Shown here piece after piece: positions 62,702 to 64,000 of a stretch of 64,000 nt of DNA (the first letter of the stretch is position 1; every line of letters begins with the position of its first letter). The position numbers were made by a program, and so were the translations under genes. The notes beneath the pieces were generated by a model. It did not search any database. It was not told where the DNA came from and saw only the letters and a program-made list of their open reading frames with translations. Source of the stretch: Sphingobacteriaceae bacterium (GTDB lineage Bacteria; Bacteroidota; Bacteroidia; B-17B0; Aurantibacillaceae); assembly GCA_947480015.1 (NCBI GenBank), contig CANKBS010000004.1, forward strand, positions 1-64,000, written 5' to 3'.

Positions 62702-64000
62702 ATGAAAGGATTACTGATTATAAGCGGACTAGGGATTTTAGCCATGTTGGCCGAAATATTTAAGTTCAAAAAACTGTTGCTGCCCCTTGTATTAATAGGA
62801 ATTGTTGCGGCTTACGCTTTTAATTTCATGGAATGGAGAAACGGTTTTGGGATTTCGTATTTCGATAATATGATCGCCTTTGATAAAATGGCCATTGCGT
62901 TTTCGGGAATTATTATAGCTACTTCTTTTTTCTGGTTTATTTTAGCCAACGATTATTTTGAAGAAGATTCAAATCTGGTAGATCACTTTGCTTTGGTATT
63001 ATTTGCTTTGGTTGGCGCTTTAATGTTGACAGCCTTTAATAACATGACCACTTTGTTTTTAGGAATTGAGATCATGAGTATTCCAATGTATGTATTAGCT
63101 GCCAGCAAAAAGAAAGACATGAAAAGTAACGAGGCTGGTTTTAAATACCTCATCATGGGATCTTTTGCAAGTGCCTTTTTATTATTTGGCATCGCCTTAA
63201 TTTATGGGGCTACCGGAAGTTTCGATATCATGCAGATCCGCACCTACATCAGTGCTAATGCTGATCATTTACCCATGTTCTTTTACGTTGGTGTAGTGAT
63301 GATGTTAATTGCCATGTGCTTTAAAGTATCTGCTGCACCATTTCATTTTTGGGCTCCCGATGTGTATGAAGGTTCACCAACCTTGATTACTGCCTTAATG
63401 AGCACGGTTGTAAAAACAGCTGCGTTTGCGGCTTTCATGCGTTTGTTCTTAGTTGGTTTTGCCAATGTAAGCGAAACATGGACCGGCATCTTATCGGTTG
63501 TGGTGGCACTTTCACTTATCATCGCCAACTTTTCTGCAGCCATGCAAAGCAGTGTAAAACGTATGTTGGCCTATTCAAGTATCAGTCATGCGGCCTTTAT
63601 GCTCATGGTTATACTTGCTAATGTTAGAAGTAATATTTCGGTAGATGCTATTATTTATTATTCATTGGCTTACTCCATAGGCAGCATTGCAGCCTTTGGA
63701 ATCCTTTACAATGTTGGTCGTTCGGGTGGAGAAGACATTTCAGCATTTAATGGTTTAGGCAAACGTAATCCTCTTTTGGCTTTGTGTATGACGGTTGCCA
63801 TGTTGTCTTTAGCAGGTATTCCGATTACTGCGGGCTTCTTTGCTAAGTACTTTGTTTTTATTACCATGATCGGAACTTCTTATAAATGGTTATTAATTCT
63901 GGCCATATTAACTTCTGCAGTAGGGGCATACTACTATTTAAAAGTAATTATTGCCATGTATTTTAAAGAGCAGGATTCAGAGCTAGCTGTACCGGTTGAA
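62702..64000 (+). CDS. nuoN: NADH-quinone oxidoreductase subunit N, partial at right edge
   Basis: The gene opens at the ATG at 62702 (MKGLLIISGLGILAML) and reads through 433 codons to the window end without a stop. It is the ND2-type pump subunit: LFLGIEIMSIPMYVLAASKK, AAPFHFWAPDVYEGSPTLIT and KRMLAYSSISHAAFMLMVIL are the family segments. It is the expected last gene of the nuo operon; usual length is about 460-490 residues, so only the end is missing. Confidence 0.95.
   Translation, partial: MKGLLIISGLGILAMLAEIFKFKKLLLPLVLIGIVAAYAFNFMEWRNGFGISYFDNMIAFDKMAIAFSGIIIATSFFWFILANDYFEEDSNLVDHFALVLFALVGALMLTAFNNMTTLFLGIEIMSIPMYVLAASKKKDMKSNEAGFKYLIMGSFASAFLLFGIALIYGATGSFDIMQIRTYISANADHLPMFFYVGVVMMLIAMCFKVSAAPFHFWAPDVYEGSPTLITALMSTVVKTAAFAAFMRLFLVGFANVSETWTGILSVVVALSLIIANFSAAMQSSVKRMLAYSSISHAAFMLMVILANVRSNISVDAIIYYSLAYSIGSIAAFGILYNVGRSGGEDISAFNGLGKRNPLLALCMTVAMLSLAGIPITAGFFAKYFVFITMIGTSYKWLLILAILTSAVGAYYYLKVIIAMYFKEQDSELAVPVE

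Overview
This window is from a Bacteroidota chromosome, probably an aerobic, non-fermentative member of the Flavobacteriales or a related order. The evidence is promoter-like TTTG-N19/20-TAnnTTTG elements, a split ATP synthase operon (atpBEFHAG without atpD/atpC), a 14-subunit nuo operon with a short NuoG, T9SS-linked proteins (PorP/SprF, a C-terminal sorting domain, a RemB-like barrel), and Bacteroidota-typical families (IPExxxVDY, DUF5606, DUF5522). The DNA is AT-rich, gene-dense and mostly housekeeping. I found no rRNA, tRNA, CRISPR array, intact insertion sequence or prophage.

Layout. 1-5.8 kb: agmatinase-pdxH, then the acpP-fabF-rnc fatty-acid/RNase III cluster on the minus strand; a two-gene lipoprotein cassette on the opposite strand separates rnc from its usual neighbour, the IPExxxVDY gene. 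5.9-10.7 kb: the rimP-nusA-infB translation operon, with a strong leader hairpin and a TTG start. 10.7-14.4 kb: a lone Wzm-type ABC-2 permease and a tandem (double) D-Ala-D-Ala ligase. 14.5-21.3 kb: phosphoesterase, YdeI-like protein, ahcY, a PPTase overlapping a GGGP-synthase gene, a tightly coupled thiE/tenI-pnuC-nadR-kinase set, and an EVE protein. 21.3-26.6 kb: atpBEFHAG with two intercistronic hairpins. 26.8-31.1 kb: desaturase, photolyase preceded by an ECF sigma factor, lysS. 31.2-42.7 kb: envelope, secreted and peptidase genes, hutU, a small DUF5522 gene missed by length filters, and a redoxin. 42.8-46.1 kb: fabH-plsX and rpmF-yceD, normally one cluster, here separated by a decayed histidine-kinase gene and a terminator. 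46.2-50.7 kb: RemB-like barrel, mdh, gatA, tatA. 50.9 kb to the right edge: nuoA-N, with nuoN cut by the window end.

Themes. Energy conversion (complex I, F1Fo ATP synthase, malate dehydrogenase), fatty-acid and lipid synthesis (acpP, fabF, fabH, plsX, desaturase, GGGPS-like enzyme, PPTase), translation (rimP, nusA, infB, lysS, gatA, rpmF, yceD) and the envelope are covered. The points most worth a second look are a 34-residue single-pass membrane ORF fitted between nuoH and nuoI, the 0.2-kb structured non-coding element before pepP, the frameshifted kinase remnant, the tandem Ddl, the sigma-photolyase pair, and the hairpin after atpE. I did not see a clear, wholly new multi-gene defence or mobile system.
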